From the NCBI RefSeq assembly GCF_002936985.1, contig NZ_MPZN01000026.1, forward strand, positions 1-44,476: a stretch of DNA of 44,476 nucleotides. Reading direction: 5' to 3'. The translations under genes were made by a program, and so were the position numbers. Position 1 is the first letter of the stretch, and every line of letters begins with the position of its first letter. The notes under the pieces were generated by a model that was not told the DNA's origin, made no database searches, and saw nothing but the letters and a program-made list of their open reading frames with translations. Source of the DNA: Microterricola pindariensis. GTDB taxonomy: Bacteria; Actinomycetota; Actinomycetes; Actinomycetales; Microbacteriaceae. Shown piece by piece: positions 34,101 through 42,566 of this stretch.

Positions 34101-34171
34101 ACCCTTTCGCGACTGCGTGCAGTAGTGTCGGCAGCACGGAGTCACACTGGCCCCCGTGAGCGGATGAGCAC

Positions 34172-35362
34172 ATGCTTCCAACGCACGAAACGGTTCTCGG
34201 TGTGCTCGGCACATCGCGCAAGCCCGATGAACGACGAGTCCCCATCCATCCGGCGCACTTCGAGCGCATCGCGGAGTCGCTGCGCCAGCGCATCGTCCTG
34301 GAAGAGGGCTACGGCCGCCATTTCGGTGTCGGCGACGCCGAGATCGCCCCGTTCGTCGGAGCGATCCGCAGCCGCGCCGAGGTGATCGAGGCGGCAGACG
34401 TCGTGCTCCTTCCCAAACCCCAGCTCGAGGACGTCGCGGCGCTCCGCGACGGACAGACGCTGTGGGGCTGGCCGCACTGCGTGCAGGACGCCGCCCTCAC
34501 CCAGCTGGCCGTCGACAAGCGACTCACCCTCATCGCCTTTGAAGCCATGAACCACTGGCAGAGCGACGGCGGCTTCGGCCTGCACGTGTTCCACAAGAAC
34601 AACGAGATCGCCGGATATAGTTCTGTGCTGCATGCTCTGGCCCTCTGCGGCTCGACGGGGGACTACGGGCGCAGGCTCACCGCCGTCGTGATCGGCTTCG
34701 GTGCCACCGCCCGCGGGGCCGTCACCGCGCTGAACGCGCTCGGCATCCACGATGTGCGCGTGCTCACCAACCGCCGCGTCGCCTCGGTCGCCGCACCGAT
34801 CCACTCCGCGCAGATCGTGCAGTTCGACCATGACGACGGCCCGTACCTCAGCGAGGTCATCACCGACGACGGCCGGGTGCCGCTTGCGCCGTTCCTGGCC
34901 GAGAGCGACATCGTCGTCAACTGCACGCTGCAGGATCCGAATGCTCCGCTGCTCTACCTGCGCACGGCCGACCTGGGCGCATTCCGGCCCGGCAGCCTCA
35001 TCATCGACGTCTCCTGCGACGACGGCATGGCCTTTGACTGGGCGCGGTCGACGACCTTCGCGGAGCCGATGTTCACGGTGGGCGGCAGCATCAACTACTA
35101 CGCCGTCGACCACAGCCCGTCCTACCTGTTCAACTCCGCCAGCTGGGAGATCAGCGAGGCGCTGCTGCCGTTCCTCGGCGGCGTCATGGGCGGTCCGGCG
35201 GCCTGGGCGGGCAACGAGACGATCAGCCGCGCCGTCGAGATCGAGAACGGCGTCATCGCGAACCCGGCAATCCTGGCATTCCAACATCGGGCGGCCGAGT
35301 ACCCGCACCCGCGCGACGGCGATGCGCCCACTGCACTACCGACGGGGGCGGACGGCCGCTAG
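34172..35362 (+). CDS. N5-(carboxyethyl)ornithine synthase-like / alanine dehydrogenase family protein
   Basis: A 396-residue protein of the AlaDH/PNT superfamily. The N-terminal ERRVPIHP motif, FEAMNHW, FHKNNEIAGY and the nucleotide-binding VVIGFGATARGAVTALN are visible; SLIIDVSCDDGMAFDWAR and YYAVDHSPSYLF near the C-terminus are characteristic of the actinobacterial group usually named N5-(carboxyethyl)ornithine synthase. That enzyme joins pyruvate and ornithine using NADPH; I have not verified that the substrate residues are kept, so the reaction is uncertain. ATG 34172 has no clear ribosome binding site. No ornithine genes are nearby. Confidence 0.78.
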   Translation: MLPTHETVLGVLGTSRKPDERRVPIHPAHFERIAESLRQRIVLEEGYGRHFGVGDAEIAPFVGAIRSRAEVIEAADVVLLPKPQLEDVAALRDGQTLWGWPHCVQDAALTQLAVDKRLTLIAFEAMNHWQSDGGFGLHVFHKNNEIAGYSSVLHALALCGSTGDYGRRLTAVVIGFGATARGAVTALNALGIHDVRVLTNRRVASVAAPIHSAQIVQFDHDDGPYLSEVITDDGRVPLAPFLAESDIVVNCTLQDPNAPLLYLRTADLGAFRPGSLIIDVSCDDGMAFDWARSTTFAEPMFTVGGSINYYAVDHSPSYLFNSASWEISEALLPFLGGVMGGPAAWAGNETISRAVEIENGVIANPAILAFQHRAAEYPHPRDGDAPTALPTGADGR

Positions 35363-35397
35363 GCTCTGCACCGCACGGTCGGCGCGAGGGGGCAACC

Positions 35398-35652
35398 ATG
35401 GAACTGCAGAACATCCTGCTGGGGATGGTCGCCATCGGTGGTGTGATCGCGGCGGGCATCTGGGTCCTCAAGACACTCTTCGACGCGGAGATGCCGAGCA
35501 TGGAGCGCCTCATCTGGCTGCTCATCATCCTGATGTTCCCGCTGGTCGGGGCGCTGATCTGGCTGAGCTGGGGCCGGGACTCACTGCGCCAGCGCCCGGA
35601 TGCCGCGCCGAGCAGCCCGGCAACCTTCCGCAAGGAGGAGGCTCCCCGCTAA
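35398..35652 (+). CDS. PLDc_N-type small membrane protein
   Basis: An 84-residue protein with two transmembrane helices (about 8-27 and 38-60). The second helix is of the kind LLIILMFPLVGALIWLSWGR, the signature of the phospholipase D N-terminal (PLDc_N) domain. Without a catalytic domain these small proteins have no known enzyme activity. ATG 35398 has GGGGG upstream; 35 bp after the previous gene, in the same direction. Confidence 0.85.
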   Translation: MELQNILLGMVAIGGVIAAGIWVLKTLFDAEMPSMERLIWLLIILMFPLVGALIWLSWGRDSLRQRPDAAPSSPATFRKEEAPR

Positions 35653-35736
35653 CCGGCGGGGTTCCGACAGGCTCAACCTGCTGGGTTCCGACAGGCTCAA
35701 CCGGCGGGGTTTCGACAGGCTCAACCTGCGGGTTGG
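35653..35736. repeat. 24-bp tandem repeat, 3.5 copies
   Basis: Units at 35653-35676, 35677-35700 and 35701-35724 share GTTCCGACAGGCTCAACC (third unit GTTTCGACAGGC), then a half unit to 35736. It fills the gap between two convergent genes. The core TTCGACAGGCTCA is, to my memory, a common intergenic repeat in several Actinobacteria. Confidence 0.85.
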
Positions 35737-35771
35737 GGCGGGGTGGCGGAGGGGTCTGCCGCAGAGCGTCG

Positions 35772-36350
35772 CTAGATGCTCCAGTCGTGCACGCCGCGGG
35801 CGGCGTCCATCGTCTCGGGCTTCAGCGGCCGGATGTGCGCGGGAACGCCGACGATCAGCGAGTGCGGCGGGGCGTCCTTGCTCATCACCGCGTTTGCGCC
35901 GATTGTGCTCCACGCGCCGATGACGATGTCGCCGAGCACCTTCGCGCCGGCCCCGACGGTCACCCCGTCCTCGAGGGTCGGGTGCCGCTTCTGCCCGGGC
36001 TTGATGCCGTGCAGGCTCTTCCCGCCCAGGGTGACCCCGTGGTAGAGCATGACGTCGTCGCCGAGCACCGCCGTCTCGCCGATCACGACCCCCATCCCGT
36101 GGTCAATGAACAGCCGGCGGCCGATCGTCGCGCCGGGGTGGATCTCGATGCCGGTGGCGAATCGGGTGAGCTGGGAGAGCAGGCGCGCGGGCAGGCGGAT
36201 GCCGCGCTGCCAGAGCGTGTGCGCGAGCCGGTAGCTCCACACGGCGTGCAGCCCGGAGTAGGCGAGGAAGATCTCCGCATTGCTCCGGGCAGCCGGGTCA
36301 TGGGCCCTGGCCGTTGCCACGTCTTCCCGGAGCGCTGCGAAGAAGGTCAT
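35772..36350 (-). CDS. cysE: Serine O-acetyltransferase
   Basis: A 192-residue left-handed beta-helix acetyltransferase that makes O-acetylserine for cysteine synthesis. The N-terminal helices ([16 protein letters not shown]) and the hexapeptide repeats ([38 protein letters not shown]) are typical; the active-site His lies in DHGMG. This is the short form; the C-terminus ends in DWSI, and Ile-terminal tails of this kind bind the CysK active site. ATG 36350 was preferred; TTG 36362 would add four residues. It starts 4 bp after the cysK stop. Confidence 0.95.
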   Translation of the reverse strand: MTFFAALREDVATARAHDPAARSNAEIFLAYSGLHAVWSYRLAHTLWQRGIRLPARLLSQLTRFATGIEIHPGATIGRRLFIDHGMGVVIGETAVLGDDVMLYHGVTLGGKSLHGIKPGQKRHPTLEDGVTVGAGAKVLGDIVIGAWSTIGANAVMSKDAPPHSLIVGVPAHIRPLKPETMDAARGVHDWSI

Positions 36351-36354
36351 CCCG

Positions 36355-37293
36355 TTAGTCAAGCAGGTCTTCGTAGAGAACGGTGCTCACGTAGCGCTCA
36401 CCGAAGTCGGGCACGACGACGACGATCGTCTTGCCGGCGTTCTCCGGGCGCTTGGCCACCTCGAGTGCGGCCCAGACGGCCGCGCCGGAGGAGATGCCGC
36501 CGAGGATCGCCTCGTCGGTGGCCAGCCGGCGCGCGGTGGCGATGGCATCCGGGGTGGCCACGTCGATGACCTCGTCGTAGACGGTGGTGTCCAGGATCGC
36601 GGGGACGAAGTTCGCGCCGAGGCCCTGGATCTTGTGCGGGCCCGGGGTGCCGCCGGTGAGGATGGGGGAGTCCAGCGGCTCGACGGCAATCACCTGCAGC
36701 CCGGGCTTGCGCTCCTTGAGCAGGCCGCCCGCGCCGGTGATGGTGCCGCCGGTGCCGATGCCGGCCACGAAGATGTCGACGGCGCCGTCGGTGTCGGCCC
36801 AGATCTCCTCGCCGGTGGTCGCCCGGTGGATGGCGGGGTTGGCCGGGTTGGCGAACTGGCTGGCGAGGATCGCGCCGGGGGTCTCGGCGACGATCTGCTC
36901 TGCCCGCTCCACGGCGCCGCGCATGCCGTCGGCGCCGGGGGTGAGCACGAGCTCCGCGCCGTAGGCGCGCAGCAGCACGCGGCGCTCTTTGCTCATCGAC
37001 TCCGGCATGGTCAGGATGACCTTGTAGCCGCGCGCGGCGCCGACGAGGGCGAGCGCGATGCCCGTGTTGCCGCTGGTGCCCTCGACGATGGTGCCGCCGG
37101 GCTGCAGCTGACCCGAGGCCTCGGCCGCGTTGATGATGGCGGCGCCGATGCGGTCCTTCACGCTCGCGGCCGGGCTGTAGAACTCGAGCTTGGCGAGCAC
37201 CGTGGCCTCGGAGCCGTCGGTGATTCGGTTCAGGCGCACCAAGGGAGTGTTTCCGATGGTGTCGATGATGCTGTCATAGATGCGCGGAGCCAT
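36355..37293 (-). CDS. cysK: Cysteine synthase A (O-acetylserine sulfhydrylase)
   Basis: A 312-residue PLP enzyme of fold type II that turns O-acetylserine and sulfide into cysteine. The PLP lysine is K46 in [19 protein letters not shown] and [14 protein letters not shown] bind phosphate. ATG 37293 begins the conserved [18 protein letters not shown]; the longer frame upstream has no support. AAAGG lies about ten bases upstream. Transcribed away from prmC and coupled to cysE 4 bp downstream. Confidence 0.96.
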   Translation of the reverse strand: MAPRIYDSIIDTIGNTPLVRLNRITDGSEATVLAKLEFYSPAASVKDRIGAAIINAAEASGQLQPGGTIVEGTSGNTGIALALVGAARGYKVILTMPESMSKERRVLLRAYGAELVLTPGADGMRGAVERAEQIVAETPGAILASQFANPANPAIHRATTGEEIWADTDGAVDIFVAGIGTGGTITGAGGLLKERKPGLQVIAVEPLDSPILTGGTPGPHKIQGLGANFVPAILDTTVYDEVIDVATPDAIATARRLATDEAILGGISSGAAVWAALEVAKRPENAGKTIVVVVPDFGERYVSTVLYEDLLD

Positions 37294-37396
37294 GGGCGAA
37301 GCCTTTCGGTGCAGAATCAATCGGGAGACGCGCCCGGAGCAACAATGGCGCGGCGCAATCAACACTAGGGCTCGGGCCCGGCACAGGCGAGTGCGT

Positions 37397-37402
37397 TACA
37401 TT
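37397..37402 (+). promoter_or_regulatory. -10 element of prmC
   Basis: TACATT ends 7 bp upstream of the GTG start, so the transcript should begin at or beside the start codon. No ribosome binding site is visible. Confidence 0.45.
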
Positions 37403-37409
37403 CCCCTAT

Positions 37410-38291
37410 GTGAATGTTTCAGCAAACGACGCCGCCCGCCCCCTGCGCGAGATCCGCGATTCGGCGGCAGCCGCCCTCGGCTCGGCCGGGATCCTCGACC
37501 CGGAGATCGACGCCGAATTGCTGATCGGGCACGTCACCGGGCGCTCCCGCGGTGAGCTGCAGGCGGGCATCGTGATGGACGCCGAGCTGAGCGCCGCGGA
37601 TGTCGCCGCCCTCGCGCCCCTCGTCGAACGCCGCGCCCGGCGCGAGCCGCTGCAGCACATCACCGGCCTCGCGCCGTTCCGCTCGCTCGAGCTCGCGGTC
37701 GGCCCCGGCGTCTTCGTGCCCCGGCCGGAGACCGAGCAGGTCGCCCAGATCGCCATCGATGCCCTGCACGCCGCCGCCGCGCCCAGCCCGATCGGCGTCG
37801 ACCTCGGCACCGGCAGCGGCGCCATCGCGCTGGCCATGGCCACCGAGGTGCCGCGCGCCCGCATCTGGGCGGTCGAGAACTCGCCGGAGGCCTTCGTCTG
37901 GACCAGCCGCAACTTCCGCGAGACGGATGCCGGCAACGCCACCCTCCAGTTCGCCGACCTGGCCGACGCCCTGCACGAGCTCGACGGCTCCGTCAGCGTC
38001 GTCATCTCCAACCCGCCGTACATCCCGCTGGCCGCGATCCCGCGCGACCCGGAGGTGCGCCTGTTCGACCCGGAGCACGCCCTCTACGGCGGCGAGGACG
38101 GCCTCGACGTCGTCCGGCACGTCTCGCAGACCGCGCTCCGGCTGCTGCACCCGGGCGGCACCCTCGTCATCGAGCACGGCGAGCTGCAAGCGGCCGAGAT
38201 CGCCGCGCTGCTGGAGGCCGACGGCTGGCGCGCGGTGGCCTCCCACCGCGACTTCACCACCCGCGACCGCGCCACCACCGCCCTGCGCTAG
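37410..38291 (+). CDS. prmC: Release factor glutamine methyltransferase
   Basis: A 293-residue SAM-dependent enzyme that methylates the Gln of the GGQ motif in RF1 and RF2. The catalytic NPPY is at 201-204, SAM motif I is GVDLGTGSGAIALA (about residue 130), and FVPRPETEQ precedes it. The N-terminal helical domain (1-80) binds the release factor. GTG 37410 has no Shine-Dalgarno sequence and appears leaderless. Usually adjacent to prfA; here four genes lie between. Confidence 0.95.
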   Translation: MNVSANDAARPLREIRDSAAAALGSAGILDPEIDAELLIGHVTGRSRGELQAGIVMDAELSAADVAALAPLVERRARREPLQHITGLAPFRSLELAVGPGVFVPRPETEQVAQIAIDALHAAAAPSPIGVDLGTGSGAIALAMATEVPRARIWAVENSPEAFVWTSRNFRETDAGNATLQFADLADALHELDGSVSVVISNPPYIPLAAIPRDPEVRLFDPEHALYGGEDGLDVVRHVSQTALRLLHPGGTLVIEHGELQAAEIAALLEADGWRAVASHRDFTTRDRATTALR

Positions 38292-38340
38292 CCGCCCCTC
38301 GCGAACGCGCCTGCCCCGGCCTCCTGCCGTTCTGCGGATA

Positions 38341-38368
38341 CGCGCGACCGCCTGCGGTGTGTCGCGGC
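38341..38368 (+). terminator. Possible hairpin after prmC
   Basis: CGCG at both ends and an inner ACCGC-CT-GCGGT stem form a hairpin about 50 bp after the prmC stop. No T-tract is attached. The rest of 38292-38690 holds a 21-bp tandem duplication (38421-38462), a truncated HAD gene and the tsaC promoter. Confidence 0.4.
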
Positions 38369-38454
38369 ATTTTCGCGGCGTGTCGGCCGCCGCATCCGCG
38401 GACCGGCAGATCTCAGAAGCCAGCGCCCAGTGCCCAGAATCCAGAGCCCAGTGC

Positions 38455-38616
38455 CCAGAGGCCGGCCTCGGCGGCGGCCTCGTGCCCGCCGGCCCACCAG
38501 GACGTGGCGAGGCGATACCGGCTGGCCCCGGTCGGCTCGGCCAGGCGGGGGAGCCGCTGCCGGACGTCGTAGCCGTAGAGCGTCTTGTCGCAGTCGAAGA
38601 AATACACGTCACCGGG
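38455..38616 (-). pseudogene. Truncated HAD-superfamily hydrolase
   Basis: The minus strand encodes about 50 residues that look like the first part of a HAD hydrolase: VYFFDCDKTLYGYDVRQRL contains the phosphatase motif DxDxTL, followed by SRYRLATSWWAGGHEAAAEAG. After that the frame runs into a 21-bp tandem duplication (38421-38462) and stops at 38413. Intact HAD proteins need about 200 residues and three more motifs, none of which is present. The antisense start of tsaC is 75 bp away. Read as the remnant of a deleted gene. Confidence 0.65.
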
Positions 38617-38690
38617 CGCCGGGCCGGTATCGCGGCCGTTGCTGTGCCGTGCCAGAAGCACACAGGCTGCCTGCAGTAGAATCGTCGGAA

Positions 38691-39497
38691 ATGGCTCCAC
38701 GCATCTTCGACTGCTCGGTCGACACCGAACTCATGTCCGGAATGAGGCTGGCGCGCTCGGCGATCGGCCGCGGCGCGCTCGTCGTCATGCCCACCGACAC
38801 GGTGTACGGCATCGCGGCCGACGCCTTCAACCCGGCCGCCGTCCAGCGCCTGCTCGAGGCCAAGGGCCGCGAGCGCAGCTCGCCGCCGCCCGTGCTGATC
38901 CCCGGCATCGCGACGCTCGACGCACTCGCCGCCGAGGTGCCGCAGGCCGTGCGCGACCTGATCGACGCCTTCTGGCCGGGCGGTCTCACCGTCATCCTGC
39001 GCGCGCAGCCGTCGCTGAGCTGGGACCTGGGCGAGACCCGGGGCACCGTCGCACTGCGGATGCCGGCCAACCCGCTGGCCCTCGAACTGCTCAGCGAGAC
39101 CGGCCCGCTCGCCGTCTCCTCCGCCAACCGCACCGGCATGCCGGCAGCGACCGGCGCCGCCCAGGCCGAGGACATGCTCGGCGAGAGCGTCGAGGTCTAC
39201 CTCGACGGCGGCGAATCCGGCGCAGACTACGAGGCGATCGGCGAGCGTGCGGGCGACCTCTCCTCCACGATCATCGATGCCACCACGCTCGGCCAGCCCG
39301 GCGGCGCACTCCGCATCGTGCGCGCCGGCGTCATCTCCCGCGAGCAGATCCGCGCCATCGTCGGCGACCTGCTGGCCGGTCCGGACGCGGCCGTGCCGCA
39401 GCCCGCCGCCGCGACAGACGCCGCCGCGACAGACGCCGCCGCGACAGACACCGCCGCGCCCGAGAGCGCCACAGAACCCGCGGAGCCGGACGCGTGA
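38691..39497 (+). CDS. tsaC: L-threonylcarbamoyladenylate synthase
   Basis: A 268-residue Sua5/YrdC/YwlC protein that makes threonylcarbamoyl-AMP for the t6A modification of ANN-decoding tRNAs. PTDTVYGIAADAFNP, AKGRERSSPPPVLI and SSANRTGMPAATGA are the family signatures. The YrdC core ends near 215; the last 30 residues are an Ala/Thr/Asp tail encoded partly by a 15-bp repeat. ATG 38691 follows TAGAAT (38677-38682) by 8 bp, with no clear ribosome binding site, so it may be leaderless. It overlaps the next gene as GTGA. Confidence 0.93.
   Translation: MAPRIFDCSVDTELMSGMRLARSAIGRGALVVMPTDTVYGIAADAFNPAAVQRLLEAKGRERSSPPPVLIPGIATLDALAAEVPQAVRDLIDAFWPGGLTVILRAQPSLSWDLGETRGTVALRMPANPLALELLSETGPLAVSSANRTGMPAATGAAQAEDMLGESVEVYLDGGESGADYEAIGERAGDLSSTIIDATTLGQPGGALRIVRAGVISREQIRAIVGDLLAGPDAAVPQPAAATDAAATDAAATDTAAPESATEPAEPDA
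39405..39449 (+). repeat. 15-bp repeat in the tsaC 3' end
   Basis: Three exact copies of GCCGCCGCGACAGAC encode the Ala-Ala-Thr-Asp repeats of the C-terminal tail, beyond the catalytic core. Confidence 0.85.
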
Positions 39498-40783
39498 CCC
39501 TGTTCGTGGTGCTCGCGCTGATCTCGGCGCTGGTCACCTTCGGGCTCTCGATGCTGGTGTATCGACTGGCCCACCGCTACAAGCTGTACCCAAAGATCCG
39601 CGCGCGCGACGTGCACACCCGGCCGACGCCCCGCCTCGGCGGCATCGCCATGTTCCTCGGCATCGTCGCCGCCTTCGGCGTGGCCTGGCTGATCTCGGCC
39701 CAGTTCCCGCCGCTGAAGATCATCTTCGACGACCCGGCCCAGATCCTCGCCATCCTCGGCGGCGCCCTGCTGATCGTGCTGATCGGCGTCGCCGACGACA
39801 TCTGGGACCTCGACTGGATGACGAAGCTCGCCGGCCAGTTCCTCGCCGCCGGCCTCATCGCCTGGAAGGGCGTGCAGGTCTACGCCCTGCCGCTCGGCGG
39901 GGTGACGGCGATCGGCTCCTCCTGGATCTCGCTCATCATCACCGTGTTCGCCATCGTGCTGGTGATGAACGCCATCAACTTCATCGACGGCCTCGACGGG
40001 CTCGTCGCCGGCGTCGCGCTGATCGCCAACGGCGTCTTCTTCCTGTACACCTACCTCCTCGTGCAGCAGACCTCGCCGAGCAACTACTTCAACCTGGCCT
40101 CGCTGATCGCCGCGCTGCTCGTCGGCGCCTGCGTCGGATTCCTGCCGTTGAACTGGCACCCGGCCCGGCTGTTCATGGGGGATGCGGGCGCTCTGCTGAT
40201 CGGGCTGCTGATGGCGACATCCGCCATCGCCGTCACGACCCAGGTCAGCCCGGCGTCGCCGTCGCTGGTCAGCGCCGAGCTGATGCCGGCGTTCATCCCG
40301 ATCATCCTGCCGTTCGCCGTGCTGCTGGTGCCGCTGCTGGACTTCAGCCTCGCCGTCTTCCGCCGGCTGCGGGCGGGCAAGTCGCCGTTCAGCGCCGACC
40401 GCAAGCACCTGCACCACCGCCTGCTCGACATGGGCCACTCGCACCTGCACGCCGTGCTCATCTTCTACGGCTGGACGGCGGTCGCCTCCATCGGCTGCGC
40501 GCTGTTCTTCATCCTGCCCGCCTACTTCGGCCTGCCGGCCTGGTGGGCCGCCGTCTTCCTCGTCCTCGGCCTGATCGCCTGCACAGCCGTCACCCTGGCC
40601 CCGCTCAGCAAGCGCAAGGCGCTGGAGGCGGCCAGCCAGGCGGCAGCCCCCGATTCCCCGGATGCCGCGGCGACCGCGCCATTCGACCCCCTCGACGAGG
40701 CGTCCGAGGCGCTCGACGACCTCGACCCCGTCCCCAGCATGGCGAACACCGCCGAAAACCCAACACACAAGGACCAGTCATGA
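39494..40783 (+). CDS. wecA: UDP-GlcNAc:undecaprenyl-phosphate GlcNAc-1-phosphate transferase (MraY/WecA family)
   Basis: A 429-residue polytopic membrane enzyme with about 11 helices that moves a sugar phosphate onto the lipid carrier, the first step of a wall or surface polysaccharide. The family motifs are present: GVADDIWDLDW, NFIDGLDGL, FMGDAG and the cytoplasmic HLHHRLLDMGHSH. The C-terminal 55 residues form an acidic, disordered tail. GTG 39494 overlaps the tsaC stop, and its own end overlaps atpI. The GlcNAc specificity is inferred from the WecA-like HxHHR motif. Confidence 0.92.
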   Translation: MTLFVVLALISALVTFGLSMLVYRLAHRYKLYPKIRARDVHTRPTPRLGGIAMFLGIVAAFGVAWLISAQFPPLKIIFDDPAQILAILGGALLIVLIGVADDIWDLDWMTKLAGQFLAAGLIAWKGVQVYALPLGGVTAIGSSWISLIITVFAIVLVMNAINFIDGLDGLVAGVALIANGVFFLYTYLLVQQTSPSNYFNLASLIAALLVGACVGFLPLNWHPARLFMGDAGALLIGLLMATSAIAVTTQVSPASPSLVSAELMPAFIPIILPFAVLLVPLLDFSLAVFRRLRAGKSPFSADRKHLHHRLLDMGHSHLHAVLIFYGWTAVASIGCALFFILPAYFGLPAWWAAVFLVLGLIACTAVTLAPLSKRKALEAASQAAAPDSPDAAATAPFDPLDEASEALDDLDPVPSMANTAENPTHKDQS

Positions 40784-41280
40784 CCGGCACCACGCCAGCC
40801 AAGCAGCCCGCGAACAACACCCCCTCCTCGAACCCGGTGCTGCGCCGCGCCCTGACGCTCGGCGGTTTCGTCGCGCTCGGCATCGCCGTCGTCGGCGGCA
40901 TCATCGGCTTCGTGGTCGACGGGGGAGTGGGCCTGCTCAGCGCGCTGATCGGCACCGGCCTCGCCGTCATCTTCATGGGAGTCACCGCGGCGACGATCCT
41001 CCTGGCGAACCGCTTCAGCGGCTCCGACCTCTTCGTCGGCGCCTTCTTCGGCATCGTGCTCGGCGGCTGGCTGCTCAAGTTCGTCGTGTTCCTGGTCGTG
41101 GTGATCATCCTCAAGGACCAGGCCTGGGTGAACCCCGTCGTGCTCTTCCTCTCGCTCATCGCCGGCGTGATCGGATCGCTCATCGTCGACGTCCTGGTCA
41201 TGATGAAATCTCGGATGCCGTACGTCAGCGACGTCACGCTGCCCAACCAGAGCACAGATGAGCGGCCTGAACAAAAATAA
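40780..41280 (+). CDS. atpI: AtpI-like membrane protein
   Basis: A 166-residue protein with four predicted helices (about 24-45, 52-75, 84-110, 118-140). Its position directly before atpB is that of AtpI, a helper in c-ring assembly and possibly ion supply. Sequence conservation in this family is low, so the name rests mainly on position and topology. ATG 40780 overlaps the wecA stop as ATGA, with AAGGA seven bases upstream. Confidence 0.75.
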   Translation: MTGTTPAKQPANNTPSSNPVLRRALTLGGFVALGIAVVGGIIGFVVDGGVGLLSALIGTGLAVIFMGVTAATILLANRFSGSDLFVGAFFGIVLGGWLLKFVVFLVVVIILKDQAWVNPVVLFLSLIAGVIGSLIVDVLVMMKSRMPYVSDVTLPNQSTDERPEQK

Positions 41281-41302
41281 TTGCCCGGAGAGCCCTTCTC
41301 GA

Positions 41303-41332
41303 TTCGGTCACGGCCGCATATCTTGCTAGAGT
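41303..41332 (+). promoter_or_regulatory. Predicted promoter of the atp operon
   Basis: TTCGGT (41303-41308) and TAGAGT (41327-41332) are 18 bp apart; the -10 carries the extended TGC. The leader to atpB is about 110 bases. Confidence 0.55.
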
Positions 41333-41346
41333 GAGTCCAGTTCCCC

Positions 41347-41381
41347 CCGGTTTCGACACAGCTTGACCGTGTCTGAAAACG
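41347..41381 (+). promoter_or_regulatory. Hairpin in the atp leader
   Basis: CCG-TTTC-GACAC on the left pairs with GTGTC-GAAA-CGG on the right, with one bulged T and one mismatch, around a 9-base loop. It is within 15 bases of the expected transcript start and may protect the 5' end of the mRNA. Confidence 0.5.
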
Positions 41382-41454
41382 GTTCCCATCGTTCGTTGTT
41401 GCGAGAGCCGAGCTCCACGCCCCGAAACAGGAGATAGCGCTGTTAGCTACCGCT

Positions 41455-42252
41455 GTGAACCTGCTGGTCACATCCTCAACCGACGATAGCGGCTTCCACG
41501 CCCCATCCATCGGCGAATTTTTCCCAGATGCCGTGCTCTTCGCCGGCACCGACTTCGAGATCAACCGCATCGTCTTGGTGCGCTTCCTCGCCGTGGCTGT
41601 TCTGATCCTGCTGTTCTGGCTCGGAACCCGCAAGATGAAGCTCGTCCCCGGCCGCTTCCAGAGCCTCATCGAGATGGGCCTGGACCTCGTCCGCGTCAAC
41701 ATCGGTGAAGACCTGCTCGGTCGCAAGGACGCGAAGCGGTTCCTGCCGATCCTGACCTCGATCTTCTTCATGGTTCTCTTCATGAACCTGACCGGAATCA
41801 TCCCCGGCCTGAACATCGCCGGCACGGCCGTCATCGGTGTTCCCCTTGTCCTCGCGCTCGTCTCCTATGTGACGTTCATCTACGCGGGCATCAAGAAGAG
41901 CCCGGGCAAGTTCTTCAAGAACTCCCTGTTCCCGGCCGGCGTTCCGCTGCCGGTGTACATCATCGTGACGCCGATTGAGCTCATCTCGACGTTCATCATT
42001 CGCCCGGTCACCCTCGCCCTTCGTCTTCTGATGAACATGATGGTCGGGCACCTGCTGCTGGTTCTCTTCTTCGCAGCAACCCAGTTCTTCTTCTTCACGG
42101 CCGGCGGCCTCTGGTCGCTGCTCGGCGTCGGCTCGCTCGCATTCGGACTCGTCTTCACGCTGTTCGAGCTGCTGGTGGCCGTGCTCCAGGCCTACGTCTT
42201 TGCCCTACTTACCGCGGTCTACATCCAGCTCGCGGTCGCAGAAGAACACTAA
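41455..42252 (+). CDS. atpB: ATP synthase Fo subunit a
   Basis: A 265-residue membrane subunit that forms the proton half-channels. The stator arginine lies in LALRLLMNMMVGH (about residue 185), and TPIELISTFIIRPVTLALR is the signature of the family. GTG 41455 is the first standard start, but AGGAG (41429-41433) is 20 bases away. A CTG at 41440 would sit 6 bases from it and add five residues (LLATA). I list GTG as the safe choice. Confidence 0.93.
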   Translation: MNLLVTSSTDDSGFHAPSIGEFFPDAVLFAGTDFEINRIVLVRFLAVAVLILLFWLGTRKMKLVPGRFQSLIEMGLDLVRVNIGEDLLGRKDAKRFLPILTSIFFMVLFMNLTGIIPGLNIAGTAVIGVPLVLALVSYVTFIYAGIKKSPGKFFKNSLFPAGVPLPVYIIVTPIELISTFIIRPVTLALRLLMNMMVGHLLLVLFFAATQFFFFTAGGLWSLLGVGSLAFGLVFTLFELLVAVLQAYVFALLTAVYIQLAVAEEH

Positions 42253-42537
<285 letters not shown>

Positions 42538-42566
42538 TCCTCTTTTTCGCTCTCTAAGGAGGCCTG

